A stretch of DNA of 64,000 nt from Agrobacterium tumefaciens (GCF_005221325.1 NZ_CP039888.1:2232001-2296000); one strand, 5' to 3'; counted from the first letter of the stretch, positions 47,664 through 56,276 are shown. Program-made: numbers and translations. The notes: generated by a model not told the origin, from the sequence alone.

Positions 47664-48547
47664 CGAGCGAGTACGAAATCGTGGTTCACGGACCAGAACC
47701 AGTCGCCAACGAAACCCAATTCCTGCGCCTTCTGCTGATCCTCCACCCGCTCAAAATTCGCCAGCAGGCTTTCCTTCACGCCGAAGACGGCGTCCGAACG
47801 GATATAGGGATCGCCGGGATCGAAGATATGGGTCACGAGCGTGGTGAAGCTCTCGGCCGAAACGATATAGTGCAGATGCGCGGGCCGGTAAGGATGCCGC
47901 CCCATTGCCCGCAACAGCCGCCCCACCGGGCCGTCATCCGGTATGGGGTAATATTTGGGTTTCGCCGCCCGGAACCAGTATCGCCCATCCTCCCCGGTGA
48001 CGAAGACGCCGCGCAGGTTGAAATCGGGCTGGATGCCCTTCTGCTGCACGTCATAAAAGCCTTCATCATTGGCCTGCCAGACATCGATGCGCGCACCGGC
48101 GACTGGCACCCCTTCGGTATCGAGAATGCGGCCGGTGACGACCATATCCTCTCCCTTGCCATCGAGACAGATATTGGCGCCCATCGGCATTTCCGGCGCA
48201 TCGGCCACATGGAAAGGGCCGAGAACGGTGGATTCCGACGCGCCGCTGGGCTTGCGGTGGTTTATGGCGTCGACCAGCATGGAGGCACCGAGAATATCGG
48301 AAAACAGGATCCACTCCTGCCGCCACTCGTTGCATATCTGGCCAACCTCGGTGAGGAAGTGGATGGCCTTCATCCATTCCTCCTCGGTCGGCTCGATTTC
48401 CTTCACCGCCTCGTGCAGCTTGCGGGTCACGACCGCCATGATCTCCTTCAGGCGCGGATCGTCACAATCGCGCATGCGGGCAATCACGGTTTCGGCCGAG
48501 CGTTCCTCGACGAAATAGCCGTCGTCAACAGTCATCTTCATATCCAT
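47660..48547 (-). CDS. graB: Hydroxyquinol 1,2-dioxygenase (intradiol)
   Basis: Opens 1,2,4-trihydroxybenzene to maleylacetate using non-heme Fe(III). The ligands are visible: Tyr165 (EGFYDVQ), Tyr200 (KYYPIPDDGPVG), His224 and His226 (RPAHLHYIV). 295 aa, with the N-terminal helical dimerisation domain (about 1-105) of the catechol/hydroxyquinol dioxygenases. The neighbouring maleylacetate reductase supports hydroxyquinol rather than catechol as substrate. Confidence 0.93.
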   Translation of the reverse strand: MDMKMTVDDGYFVEERSAETVIARMRDCDDPRLKEIMAVVTRKLHEAVKEIEPTEEEWMKAIHFLTEVGQICNEWRQEWILFSDILGASMLVDAINHRKPSGASESTVLGPFHVADAPEMPMGANICLDGKGEDMVVTGRILDTEGVPVAGARIDVWQANDEGFYDVQQKGIQPDFNLRGVFVTGEDGRYWFRAAKPKYYPIPDDGPVGRLLRAMGRHPYRPAHLHYIVSAESFTTLVTHIFDPGDPYIRSDAVFGVKESLLANFERVEDQQKAQELGFVGDWFWSVNHDFVLAR

Positions 48548-48559
48548 AGGCTCCTCCCA

Positions 48560-49615
48560 TCAGTCCGGCCGTGCGCCCTCGAAGGCGCGCTGCAGCAGGC
48601 AGCGGATCGCGGTTTTTTCAATCGGTCGCGGGCACCAGTAAGGATTGGACGTCGCAAGCTCGGCCATGGGGTCGAGATCGTCAGCGCCGACGCCAAGGGC
48701 AGCCAGGCTTGAAGGCGCACCGAGCCGCGCTGCAACATCGAAAAGCCCCGCCCCCGCACGACCTCCAACCAGCACAGCCAATGGCGCGAGCAAATCCGGC
48801 GCGGCCTCTTCCACATAAGCGATGGTGTGCGGCAGAAGCACCGCATGGGTTTCAGCGTGCGGCAGATCGAGACTGCCACCCAGCGTGTGACAAAGCTTGT
48901 GATGTAGCGACATGCCGACCGCACCCAGCACCGTGCCGCAAAGCCACGCGCCATAAAGTGCCGTCTCACGCGCGCCAATATCCTGCGGCGCAACCCGCAC
49001 GGCCGGAAGCGCCTCGATCATCGCCCGCAGCCCTTCCACCGCCATCAGGCTGGTAATCGGGTTACGATCCCGCGCATAAAGCGCCTCCGCCGCATGCGCC
49101 ATGGCGTTGAGGCCACTCGTCATGCTGATCGAGACGGGCAATCCAAGTGTCAGTTCAGCATCATAGATCACCACTTCCGGCAGGATTTCCGGCCCGCGCA
49201 TGGTGGTCTTCACGCCATTTTCCGTCTGGCCGAGAATGGGTGTGACTTCCGAGCCGGCGTAGGTGGTTGGAATGACGATCTGCGCCGCACCGGTGCGCAG
49301 AGCGATAGCCTTGCCAAGGCCGGTGGTCGAGCCGCCGCCGAGCGCCACGACGCAATCCGCACCGGCAGCGCGATAGGCTTCCACCGCGTTTTTCGTCACC
49401 TCGACCGGCGTATGCATGGCCGCATCGGAGAAGACACCGGCGGCAAGCCGGCCGAGCCGGGCGGCAAGCGCCTCTGCGTCACCCTTTTGCTGCGGGGTGG
49501 ACAGCACCAGCGCCCGCGAGAGGCCGAGGCGGCGGATTTCCTCCGCCACATCTGCCGAGCTGCCCGTGCCGAACACGATGCGGGCCGGGGCCGCCATATA
49601 GACGAAAGGCTGCAT
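48560..49615 (-). CDS. graC: Maleylacetate reductase (iron-type alcohol dehydrogenase family)
   Basis: Reduces maleylacetate to 3-oxoadipate with NAD(P)H, linking the pathway to the TCA cycle. 351 aa; N-terminal Rossmann-like part with VALGGGSTTGLGKAIAL and IPTTYAGSEVTPI, then a helical domain with HHKLCHTLGG and LPHAETHAVLLPHT. The usual iron-ADH metal ligands are partly lost, as in other maleylacetate reductases. It starts right after graF (3 bases). Confidence 0.93.
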   Translation of the reverse strand: MQPFVYMAAPARIVFGTGSSADVAEEIRRLGLSRALVLSTPQQKGDAEALAARLGRLAAGVFSDAAMHTPVEVTKNAVEAYRAAGADCVVALGGGSTTGLGKAIALRTGAAQIVIPTTYAGSEVTPILGQTENGVKTTMRGPEILPEVVIYDAELTLGLPVSISMTSGLNAMAHAAEALYARDRNPITSLMAVEGLRAMIEALPAVRVAPQDIGARETALYGAWLCGTVLGAVGMSLHHKLCHTLGGSLDLPHAETHAVLLPHTIAYVEEAAPDLLAPLAVLVGGRAGAGLFDVAARLGAPSSLAALGVGADDLDPMAELATSNPYWCPRPIEKTAIRCLLQRAFEGARPD

Positions 49616-49618
49616 GGT

Positions 49619-50602
49619 TCAGCGCCCGTCGAGCTTGAACAGGCGGCGCGCATTGGTGCGGCCGATCTTCACCCGGTCAGCCTCGGCGATGCTCGTCGCA
49701 TGGAACCAGTCGGAGGCATGGTCGATATTCTCGAAGGGCCAGTCGGTGGAGAACAGGATGCGATCCGCACCGATTTCGAGAATGGCATCGATCAGCGTCT
49801 GGGTGCGGAAATTGCCCGAGGTGGTGATGTGGAAGTTTTCGTTGAAATAATCCACAAAACGGCGCTTGGCCGGATAACGCGGCGGCAGCTTCACCCAGGC
49901 GTTACGGTGGTCGATACGCCACATCATGTAGGGCAGGCCCTCGCCCATATGGCCGAGAATGATGTTGAGGCGCGGGTGTTCATCGAACAGGCCCGACGCC
50001 ATGAGGCGCAGCGCATGTACGGCCGTTTCCTGCGCAAAGGCCCAGGTGGGGCCGAGCAGCCATGGATGGCCGTCATAGATGCGGGAATCCTGCGGCAGCG
50101 GGTTGCGCGGATGCAGGTAAAACGGCACGTCGAGTTTTTCCACCTCACCCCAGAAGGGGCGATATTGCGGCAGGTCGTAATAAAGCGGCGTCTGGCCGTC
50201 ACCCTCCTGACTGAAACCGTTGACGAGCGCACCGACGAAACCGAGATCGTTGACGCAGCGCTGCAATTCCTCCGTCGCCGCATCCGGGTCCTGCAAAGGC
50301 AGCGCGGCAAAGGCGAGGAAACGATCCGGCCGCTTGGCGCATTCTTCGGCCAGCGCATCATTAGCACGCCGCGCGATCTCGATTGCCTTGGTCTTGTCGG
50401 GAATGGCCTGCACCGCCGGGGCATTCAGCGACAGGATCATGGTTTCGATGCCATGCGCATCCATCAGCTTCAGGCGCGTATCCTGAATGTCGAGCAGGCG
50501 GTGCTGCAATTCCGTCCAGTAATCGCCGGGCACGAAACCGGCCGAATCCTGAAGTGTTTCCGGGATTGCGAAATGCTCCTCGAGAGCGACCTTGCCTTGC
50601 AT
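49619..50602 (-). CDS. graF: Gamma-resorcylate decarboxylase (amidohydrolase superfamily)
   Basis: Non-oxidative, reversible decarboxylation of 2,6-dihydroxybenzoate to resorcinol. The 327-residue length equals that of the Rhizobium enzyme, and the metal and catalytic residues are at the positions I recall for it: Glu8 and His10 (ALEEHF), His164 (FYLHPRNP), His218 (ILGHMGEG) and Asp287 (FSTDWPFE). This is the diagnostic gene of the cluster. Related 2,3-dihydroxybenzoate or salicylate decarboxylases are possible but the neighbours point to resorcinol. Confidence 0.93.
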   Translation of the reverse strand: MQGKVALEEHFAIPETLQDSAGFVPGDYWTELQHRLLDIQDTRLKLMDAHGIETMILSLNAPAVQAIPDKTKAIEIARRANDALAEECAKRPDRFLAFAALPLQDPDAATEELQRCVNDLGFVGALVNGFSQEGDGQTPLYYDLPQYRPFWGEVEKLDVPFYLHPRNPLPQDSRIYDGHPWLLGPTWAFAQETAVHALRLMASGLFDEHPRLNIILGHMGEGLPYMMWRIDHRNAWVKLPPRYPAKRRFVDYFNENFHITTSGNFRTQTLIDAILEIGADRILFSTDWPFENIDHASDWFHATSIAEADRVKIGRTNARRLFKLDGR

Positions 50603-50648
50603 GTAGTTTCCTCCGAAATTCGCTGTTGGTTTGCCGCCTGAGTGGCGA

Positions 50649-51878
50649 TCAATATTGGCCCTTGGGTTCGAGGCCGAGCATGCTCTGGCCGATCATCGTG
50701 CCCACGGCATCCCAGTTCATGCTGATGTGACGGCCGACCGCATTGGCATCCCGCCAGGCGCGCTGCACCGGGTTCGCCAGATCGAGCCCGACGCCGCCGG
50801 TGGAATCGTTCAGCGCCTGCACCGCACGCAACGAGAGCGACACGGCAAAGGACTGGCCGCGACGGCTCGAAAGGCGGTCATCCACCGTAAATTCCGCCCG
50901 GCCTTCGATCCGGGCCTGCGCCAGCGCCTGAGCGCGCGAGACGTCGCGCAGCAAGATTTCGCAGGCGGCATCAACACTCGCCGCCGCTTCCGCGACGCGC
51001 AGCTGGATGGTCGGAAATTCCGCCATGCGGTTGTTACCACCCGCCACCGCGCCGCGTGTGACCCGGCCGCCGACATGATCGACATAGGCGGCAAGCGCGC
51101 CCTTGGCCGCGCCGACGCCGGCCGCCGCGAGACAGGAGGGGATGCCGGTCAGAAGCGGCATGTTGAACAGACCCTCTTCCGCATAATATCGTCCGCCGGG
51201 CGTGTGGCCGCTGGTGGCGTCTGGAAAGGTCAGGACCCGGTGCCCAGGCACAAAGACGTCATCGAGAACCAGCGTCTTCGACCCCGTGCCGGCCAGCCCC
51301 ACGACATGCCAGGTGTCTTCGATGACATATTCGCTGGAAGGAACGAGCAGAAAGGCGGGAACCGGTTTTCCTTCACCCGTTGGCGGCAGAATGGCGGCGC
51401 AGAGAGACCATTGCGCGTTCTCGCAGCCGGAGGCGAAGGCCCATTTGCCGCTGAGGCGATAACCGCCATCGGCAGCCTCCGCCATCTTCACCGGCGCATA
51501 GGAACCACACAGCAGCGCGTCGGGATTTTCACCCCAGACATCGGCCTGCGCCTCTTCGGGAAACATGGCCAGCAGCCACTGATGGGCAGACAGCAGGCCG
51601 GCGACCCAGCCCGTCGACGCACAGGCCGCCGAAAGCTCGATATTGGCTTCCACCAGCTCGGCGAAATCGCCACCCTTGCCGTCGAAGGCACGGGGCTTAA
51701 CGATATCGAAATAACCGATGTCCCGCAGCGCCTCGATATGGCTGGCGGGCACGCGCCGCGCCTCCTCCGTCTGTCTGGCGCTTGAGCGGAAAAGATCGGC
51801 TATGCCGGCAACGCGGCTGGCAAGGCAGGCATGCGGGTTCGTTTGCGCCGGCTGCGGCGCATGGCTCATGTCGTTCAT
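50649..51878 (-). CDS. graA: Resorcinol hydroxylase, oxygenase component
   Basis: Flavin-dependent monooxygenase with an acyl-CoA-dehydrogenase fold that hydroxylates resorcinol to hydroxyquinol using reduced flavin from GraD. 409 aa; blocks include GYFDIVKPRAFDGKGGDFAELVE (location 53-75), ACASTGWVAGLLSAHQ, SGKWAFASGCENAQW and the C-terminal GGVGLDLANPVQRAWRDANAVGRHI region. ATG 51878 has AAGGAGA 6 bases upstream. Placed between graD and graF. Confidence 0.9.
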   Translation of the reverse strand: MNDMSHAPQPAQTNPHACLASRVAGIADLFRSSARQTEEARRVPASHIEALRDIGYFDIVKPRAFDGKGGDFAELVEANIELSAACASTGWVAGLLSAHQWLLAMFPEEAQADVWGENPDALLCGSYAPVKMAEAADGGYRLSGKWAFASGCENAQWSLCAAILPPTGEGKPVPAFLLVPSSEYVIEDTWHVVGLAGTGSKTLVLDDVFVPGHRVLTFPDATSGHTPGGRYYAEEGLFNMPLLTGIPSCLAAAGVGAAKGALAAYVDHVGGRVTRGAVAGGNNRMAEFPTIQLRVAEAAASVDAACEILLRDVSRAQALAQARIEGRAEFTVDDRLSSRRGQSFAVSLSLRAVQALNDSTGGVGLDLANPVQRAWRDANAVGRHISMNWDAVGTMIGQSMLGLEPKGQY

Positions 51879-51914
51879 GATTGTCTCCTTGCGGGAATGA
51901 TCTACCGCTGAAAT

Positions 51915-52454
51915 TCAGACGGGTTCGTGCGCGGGGCTTGCGGCGCAATATTGAGCGTTCTCGTAAAGCAGCGGCCGTGTCGTCTCGCTGACATCGGCCG
52001 ACACTACCTGTCCGATGAAGACGGTATGGGTTCCATAGGGCATGGCCGCAACCCGGCGGCAGGCGATGGCGGCATGAGCCGTGGGCAGGTAAAGAACGCC
52101 ATTATCGTGGCGCTGCCAGCTGCCGTCGCGGAAACGCTCCTCCGGCGGCACCTTGCCGCTGAAGCCATCCGAAAGCGCGATCTGGTCCTGCGTCAGCACG
52201 TTGACGATGAAATCGGGCCGGCACAGCAGCAATTCATGCAGCAGAGTCCGATTATTCAGGCAAACCAGCAGAGAAGGCGGCTCCATCGAGACCGAGGTGA
52301 CGGCCGTCACCGTCATGCCATGGTCGCGCTGATCACCGGCGGCGCAGGCGGTGATGACCGTCACGGTTGCCGGAAAACGGCGCATCGTCGAACGGAAATT
52401 CTGACCGACGCCTTCAGGCGCAAGGCCGCTCAGGCCAAACAATGCTGATGTCAT
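51915..52454 (-). CDS. graD: Flavin reductase component of resorcinol hydroxylase
   Basis: NADH-dependent flavin reductase (179 aa) that feeds the GraA oxygenase. Flavin-reductase-like signature: STMRRFPATVTVITACA, then TAVTSVSMEPPSLLVCLNNRT and the C-terminal THTVFIGQVV segment. ATG 52454 follows GGGAGG. First gene of the minus-strand operon graD-A-F-C-B-E and divergent from graR. Confidence 0.9.
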   Translation of the reverse strand: MTSALFGLSGLAPEGVGQNFRSTMRRFPATVTVITACAAGDQRDHGMTVTAVTSVSMEPPSLLVCLNNRTLLHELLLCRPDFIVNVLTQDQIALSDGFSGKVPPEERFRDGSWQRHDNGVLYLPTAHAAIACRRVAAMPYGTHTVFIGQVVSADVSETTRPLLYENAQYCAASPAHEPV

Positions 52455-52488
52455 GAGATCCTCCCAAATCCTGAAATCTTTTTATTTT

Positions 52489-52515
52489 CATTTGCAATAT
52501 TTGTCAATGCAAATG
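52489..52515. promoter_or_regulatory. Inverted repeat CATTTGCA-N11-TGCAAATG, candidate GraR operator (graR-graD)
   Basis: Perfect 8-base arms in the AT-rich gap 35 bases upstream of graD and 143 bases upstream of the graR start. It shares its arms with the 21-bp palindrome before graK. MarR-type regulators bind this kind of symmetric site; assignment to GraR is inference. Confidence 0.6.
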
Positions 52516-52657
52516 TTTTTCGTCATTTTATGTGGCCGGGGACCCTGCCATTCCCCGGCGTTGTGGAGCGAAGCTATTGAAACGGATGGATTGTGCCGGT
52601 ACAGCCATAGGCACACATCGGCATCTGTGCAGATGGTTCTCAAACGGGGATTTGCTC

Positions 52658-53089
52658 GTGTCTTATCACTTCACCGACTCAGTACCTTACCTACTCAACT
52701 GGGTGGGCGTTCGGCTGGGCGAGCGTTTTTCCGTGAGGCTGACGTCCTATGACATCACGCTGCCCATGTACCGCGTGCTGGCGACGCTGCGGCAACAGGA
52801 AAGCAAGACGCTGACCGAGCTTTCAGACATGGTGTCGGTAGAAATTTCCACGCTCTCGCGGCTGGTGGGACTGATGGTGCGGCGCAATCTCGTCAGCCGC
52901 GAGCGGCCGGCCGACAACGCCCGCATCGTGCGCATCACCCTGACGGCAAAGGGCGAGGAACTTGCCGACGAGCTCATGCCCATCGCGGCCATGTTCGAAA
53001 AAACCGCGATCGAAGGCCTGGACCCGGCCGAGGTGAAGCTTTTCAAGAGCATCCTGCGCCATATCGGCCTCAATATCGCCGGTCTCTAA
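52658..53089 (+). CDS. graR: MarR-family regulator of the gamma-resorcylate cluster
   Basis: Winged-helix dimer of 143 aa; the recognition region is KTLTELSDMVSVEISTLSRLVGLMVRR (location about 49-75) with the wing at RPADNARIVRITLTAKG. Start GTG 52658 has GGGGA 7 bases upstream and gives normal MarR length; an ATG at 52532 would add an unlikely 42-residue tail. It is divergent from graD, and the shared palindromes suggest it represses graD-E, graK and itself until an aromatic ligand binds. Confidence 0.88.
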   Translation: MSYHFTDSVPYLLNWVGVRLGERFSVRLTSYDITLPMYRVLATLRQQESKTLTELSDMVSVEISTLSRLVGLMVRRNLVSRERPADNARIVRITLTAKGEELADELMPIAAMFEKTAIEGLDPAEVKLFKSILRHIGLNIAGL

Positions 53090-53140
53090 ACGGCCCACAT
53101 TCGGAAAATGCGGGCCGCCATGATCGGCAGAGATTTCGGC

Positions 53141-53548
53141 CTATTCGGGATTTGAGAGTTTCTTGCCCGCATCAGGACCGGACCGCAGCGTATAAATCGC
53201 CTCCAGATGGATGAGTACGGCGCATTTGGGTTGTTTCATTCCCGTCTTGCCAGCGAAACCCAGGGCATTCTGAAACGGAGCCCCTTCGGTGAAAATCTCC
53301 GGTCGGCCAACGAAGCGATATCCGTCGAGCGCTTCCCGGTCTATGACCGCGACCGCGATCTTCGAGCCGTCACGGATGTTCTGCAGCGTTTGACCGCCGG
53401 TATTCTCATTGTAGATCAGCGTCCTGTCGTCATAGACCCTGAGCGAGCGCTTCGGCCCGATATCCGGCAAACCGTCCTTGCTGACCGTCGACTGGATTGG
53501 CAGCTGTTTGGCGAGAAAAGATTTCATCGTATCGTCCAGCGTATTCAC
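53141..53548 (-). CDS. Pyridoxamine 5'-phosphate oxidase-fold protein
   Basis: Split-barrel flavin-binding family protein of 135 aa; function unknown, perhaps an F420- or FMN-binding reductase or a stress protein. Family blocks: STVSKDGLPDIGPKRSLRVYDD, LIYNENTGGQTLQNIRDGSKIAVAVID (locations 21-42 and 44-70). The start is GTG 53548 with AGGATA in front; an internal ATG at 53530 region is possible. It is the last gene after ahpC and the TPR-like gene on the same strand. Confidence 0.82.
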   Translation of the reverse strand: MNTLDDTMKSFLAKQLPIQSTVSKDGLPDIGPKRSLRVYDDRTLIYNENTGGQTLQNIRDGSKIAVAVIDREALDGYRFVGRPEIFTEGAPFQNALGFAGKTGMKQPKCAVLIHLEAIYTLRSGPDAGKKLSNPE

Positions 53549-53589
53549 GTTGCATTATCCTGATGTGTTTGAGAATGAGGTTTTCATCG

Positions 53590-54162
53590 TCATGACGGAA
53601 TGATCGGGCAATGCAGGCAATCGTCGCCCGCCTGCTCCGCATGGCGGGACGCACGGAAGACCGCAAAGGCAGTGCCATATGCCTCCTGAATCACGCGGTC
53701 GATCACCCCGTCGTCACATCCCCGGGACCGGAGATGATGTGCAAGGGCTGCGAGAGCCTGTTTGAGATGCTGAACGCAGGCGACCCGCATCGCTATCGGC
53801 GAGGAGGATGACCGGGCGGCCTCAAGAAGCCGCTCGTAAGCTCTCCGGTAAAGCCTCTCCGCCTCCAGGTAATTGCCTTCACCATTCTCAAGTTCCGCAA
53901 GATTATGGCACGAGACGTTGTAGATGACCGGTGCTGGGTAACGGCTGGGCTTTTCGAGGGCAGCGGTAAACAGCCGGTCCCCTTCCGCCAGAGCATCGCC
54001 ATAGATGCCGCGCGCAAGCGAAATTTCCCCTTGTGAATAGGCCATATTGGCCCGTTCGGTCAGCTTCTTCCAATATCGATCACCGCCGTCGATGACGACA
54101 AAATCTCGCGAACGCGATGCGGCAAAGGCTTGCGTGCCGCCCGGGGTTGAAACCTGTTTCAT
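53590..54162 (-). CDS. TPR-like hypothetical protein next to ahpC
   Basis: 190 aa, alpha-helical. Two helix pairs at about 33-62 (KKLTERANMAYSQGEISLARGIY) and 82-112 (VSCHNLAELENGEGNYLEAERLYRRAYERL) look like tetratricopeptide repeats, so it may be a scaffold or adaptor. Five Cys, one pair as CLHC near the C-terminus. ATG 54162 follows GAGGG and lies 13 bases after ahpC, indicating an operon. I do not know a named family. Confidence 0.75.
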   Translation of the reverse strand: MKQVSTPGGTQAFAASRSRDFVVIDGGDRYWKKLTERANMAYSQGEISLARGIYGDALAEGDRLFTAALEKPSRYPAPVIYNVSCHNLAELENGEGNYLEAERLYRRAYERLLEAARSSSSPIAMRVACVQHLKQALAALAHHLRSRGCDDGVIDRVIQEAYGTAFAVFRASRHAEQAGDDCLHCPIIPS

Positions 54163-54175
54163 GCTCGACCCTCGC

Positions 54176-54715
54176 CTATGCGGCCTTCAGGACGTCGTCG
54201 CCCTTCTGCCAGTTGCATGGGCACAATTGATCGGTCTGAAGCGCATCGAGCACCCTCAGCACTTCCTGCGGATTGCGCCCGACGCCGAGATCGTTGACCG
54301 TGACGAAGCGAATGATGCCTTCAGGATCGATGATGAAGGTGGCGCGCAGCGCAACGCCTTCCACGGGATGCAGCACGCCGAAAGCTGCACTCAACTCGCG
54401 CTTGATGTCCGATAGCATGGGGATTGGCAATTCTTTGAGATCCGCGTGGTTCTGCCGCCAGGCGAGGTGGACAAATTCACTGTCGGTCGAGACACCGTAG
54501 ACGACAGCGTCGCGATCTGCGAATTCCGGGTTGAGCTTGCCGAAAGCCGCGATTTCGGTTGGGCAGACGAATGTGAAATCCTTTGGCCAGAAGAAGATGA
54601 CCTTCCACTTGCCGGCGCTGCTCGTTTCACTGATGCGTGTAAAAGCATTGGCCGGATCAGTGGAGACAATCGCCTGGAGGTCGAATGCGGGCAGTCTTGC
54701 ACCAATGGTAAGCAT
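54176..54715 (-). CDS. AhpC-type peroxiredoxin with a CPC C-terminal motif
   Basis: Reduces hydrogen peroxide and organic peroxides. 179 aa with the peroxidatic Cys51 in DFTFVCPTEIAAF and a C-terminal CPCNW with Cys165 and Cys167. Ordinary AhpC has one Cys there; the CPC form recalls Mycobacterium tuberculosis AhpC, which is reduced by AhpD. No ahpD or ahpF gene is adjacent; a TPR-like protein with a CLHC motif follows instead. It lies downstream of a Fur-superfamily gene. Confidence 0.92.
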   Translation of the reverse strand: MLTIGARLPAFDLQAIVSTDPANAFTRISETSSAGKWKVIFFWPKDFTFVCPTEIAAFGKLNPEFADRDAVVYGVSTDSEFVHLAWRQNHADLKELPIPMLSDIKRELSAAFGVLHPVEGVALRATFIIDPEGIIRFVTVNDLGVGRNPQEVLRVLDALQTDQLCPCNWQKGDDVLKAA

Positions 54716-54912
54716 TTGGATTTCCTTTCATTGCCGTTTGCCGGACGAGACAAGGCGGCTCATTCCGCCTCCATCCGGAAAGGCGGGCCGCAATTTCCAA
54801 AATCTTTGACGGCTTTCACAAAGCGGACGCCGACTGCGCCCGGGCTATGAGACGATGAACAGGTTTGAACGCACGCTCTGCGCACGGGTGGGGGCGGCTC
54901 TCCAGGAGGTCG

Positions 54913-55398
54913 TCATTTCAGGTCTCTATCCATCAATCCCCGGCGTTCCGGCGCACCGCGACATACGGCACCGCACCCTCGAGGAGCCTGTTTCTCCGGC
55001 TCCAGACGCACAAGACGAAGAAGAATATCCACCTTGTCGATGACATATCCTTCCGGCGGTTCGGGCAGCATTCCCAGGCTGATCCGGCCGGCAGGAATAT
55101 CGATGATCCGATCCTCGGCCTCGACATAGAAATGCTGATGATTGGCGGTATCGGTGTCGAAATAGGTTCGGCCGCCCTCAATGCATACCCTGCGGACGAA
55201 ACCCGCCTCGGCAAACTGGTTGAGCGTATTATAGACCGTCGCCAGCGACAGCCGCGTTCCTGCCGCGGTGGTCTCACGATGCAGATCGTCGGCCGTGAAA
55301 TGCCTGTGCTCTCCCCGGAAAAGAAGCCCGCCAAGCACGATCCGCTGACGGGTTGGACGCAGGCCAACGCGTTTCAGCGCCGCCCGCGTTCGCATCAT
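54913..55398 (-). CDS. Fur-superfamily regulator, Irr/PerR-like
   Basis: Winged-helix metalloregulator: VGLRPTRQRIVLGGLLF and HFTADDLHRETTAAGTRLSLATVYNTLNQF (location about 30-60) form the DNA-binding domain, and NHQHFYVEAEDRIIDIP starts the dimer domain. It lacks the CxxC zinc pairs of Fur/Zur; the HQHF motif resembles rhizobial Irr (heme/iron) proteins. ATG 55398 or 55395 follows GAGGAA; a frame up to 55557 is unlikely. It precedes ahpC by 197 bases on the same strand, so peroxide or heme control of that operon is likely. Confidence 0.85.
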   Translation of the reverse strand: MMRTRAALKRVGLRPTRQRIVLGGLLFRGEHRHFTADDLHRETTAAGTRLSLATVYNTLNQFAEAGFVRRVCIEGGRTYFDTDTANHQHFYVEAEDRIIDIPAGRISLGMLPEPPEGYVIDKVDILLRLVRLEPEKQAPRGCGAVCRGAPERRGLMDRDLK

Positions 55399-55587
55399 AG
55401 CTTCCTCGGTGCGGAAGCGTTTGCGGGTTTCATCAGGGACAAAAAGCATCTGGACATCCGATCGAAAGGGATAAATTGCGAGAAGAAACTGCGATCCCGG
55501 CCGGATCATCCGTCTCCGCCGTCCAGATGAACCCATTCGCAACGACACCTTCGACATCGATCATCTGAACCCGCCCGGAAACCGAAA

Positions 55588-55604
55588 TTGCAACTCATTC
55601 GCAA
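55588..55604. promoter_or_regulatory. Inverted repeat TTGCAACTCATTCGCAA, candidate Fur-family box 1
   Basis: Imperfect palindrome (TTGCAA / TCGCAA arms) 190 bases upstream of the Fur-superfamily gene. It shares TTGCAA-N2-ATTC with box 2 at 55643-55665. Confidence 0.4.
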
Positions 55605-55642
55605 CAGCAGAATATGGGAAATAAAACCAGCGTCAATCCTTA

Positions 55643-55665
55643 TTGCAAATGATTCTTAACTGCAA
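55643..55665. promoter_or_regulatory. TTGCAAATGATTC-containing repeat, candidate Fur-family box 2
   Basis: TTGCAA and TGCAA arms around ATGATTCTTAAC, within an AT-rich zone. The gap 55399-55886 (488 bases) between the regulator and the lipoprotein gene holds no gene I can support; these two sites and AT-rich promoter-like sequence are all I see in it. Confidence 0.4.
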
Positions 55666-55886
55666 AAGATGGAGCATGGCTTTCTGAACGACGAAACCTC
55701 CGCTGTCCCAGGATATCGAAATGGCCTGTCGACGAATATCAGCCGCAACATCGCCGGCCTCCGATACCGGCATTCGGGCATCGCCGCTTTCAGCGGATGC
55801 CACCCACCTCGCCCCGCTTTTCCCGTGCAATGTACTTGCAATAACCGCCTCCTATCCCTGCGAACGTCACCGCAGAAAGGAACTCC

Positions 55887-56276
55887 ATGTCCAACAGATC
55901 GTCCCTTGCCGTCCCGGCGGCAATCCTCCTCGTCGCCTGTGCATCGCTGCTGCTTACGGCCTGCGCATCTACCGTCATGAAAAGCTATATCGGCGCGCCC
56001 ATCACCAGCGTGATGCTGGATTACGGCCCGCCGGATAATATTTACAGCCTCGGCCCCGGCCAGCAGGCCTATCAATGGCGCAAGAACAAGACGCAGGCCG
56101 TCGCCGGCTCATCGAGTGGTGAAGTGCGGACGACACGGCGTGGCGAGCGTTACGAAGTGTCCGAAACGCCTGGCTATATCGAACGCATCGATTGTTATTA
56201 TACCTTCTACACCCGCAATTCCGGCAGCGAATGGTACGTGACGAGCTTCCGGCAGCCTTCGCTCGAATGCGAGTGA
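55887..56276 (+). CDS. Small lipoprotein of unknown function
   Basis: 129 aa with a lipoprotein signal: hydrophobic segment to residue 25 and lipobox LTAC with Cys26. The mature part contains GAPITSVMLDYGPPDN, a motif typical of small lipoproteins of the BamE/SmpA-like type, and two Cys (DCYY and the C-terminal LECE) that could pair. Start ATG 55887 is behind AAAGGA. Its function is not known; likely anchored in the outer membrane. Confidence 0.85.
   Translation: MSNRSSLAVPAAILLVACASLLLTACASTVMKSYIGAPITSVMLDYGPPDNIYSLGPGQQAYQWRKNKTQAVAGSSSGEVRTTRRGERYEVSETPGYIERIDCYYTFYTRNSGSEWYVTSFRQPSLECE

Noticed and set aside
52532..52657. ATG 52532 start for graR
   Set aside because: It would add 42 residues without MarR similarity; GTG 52658 has a ribosome binding site and gives normal length.
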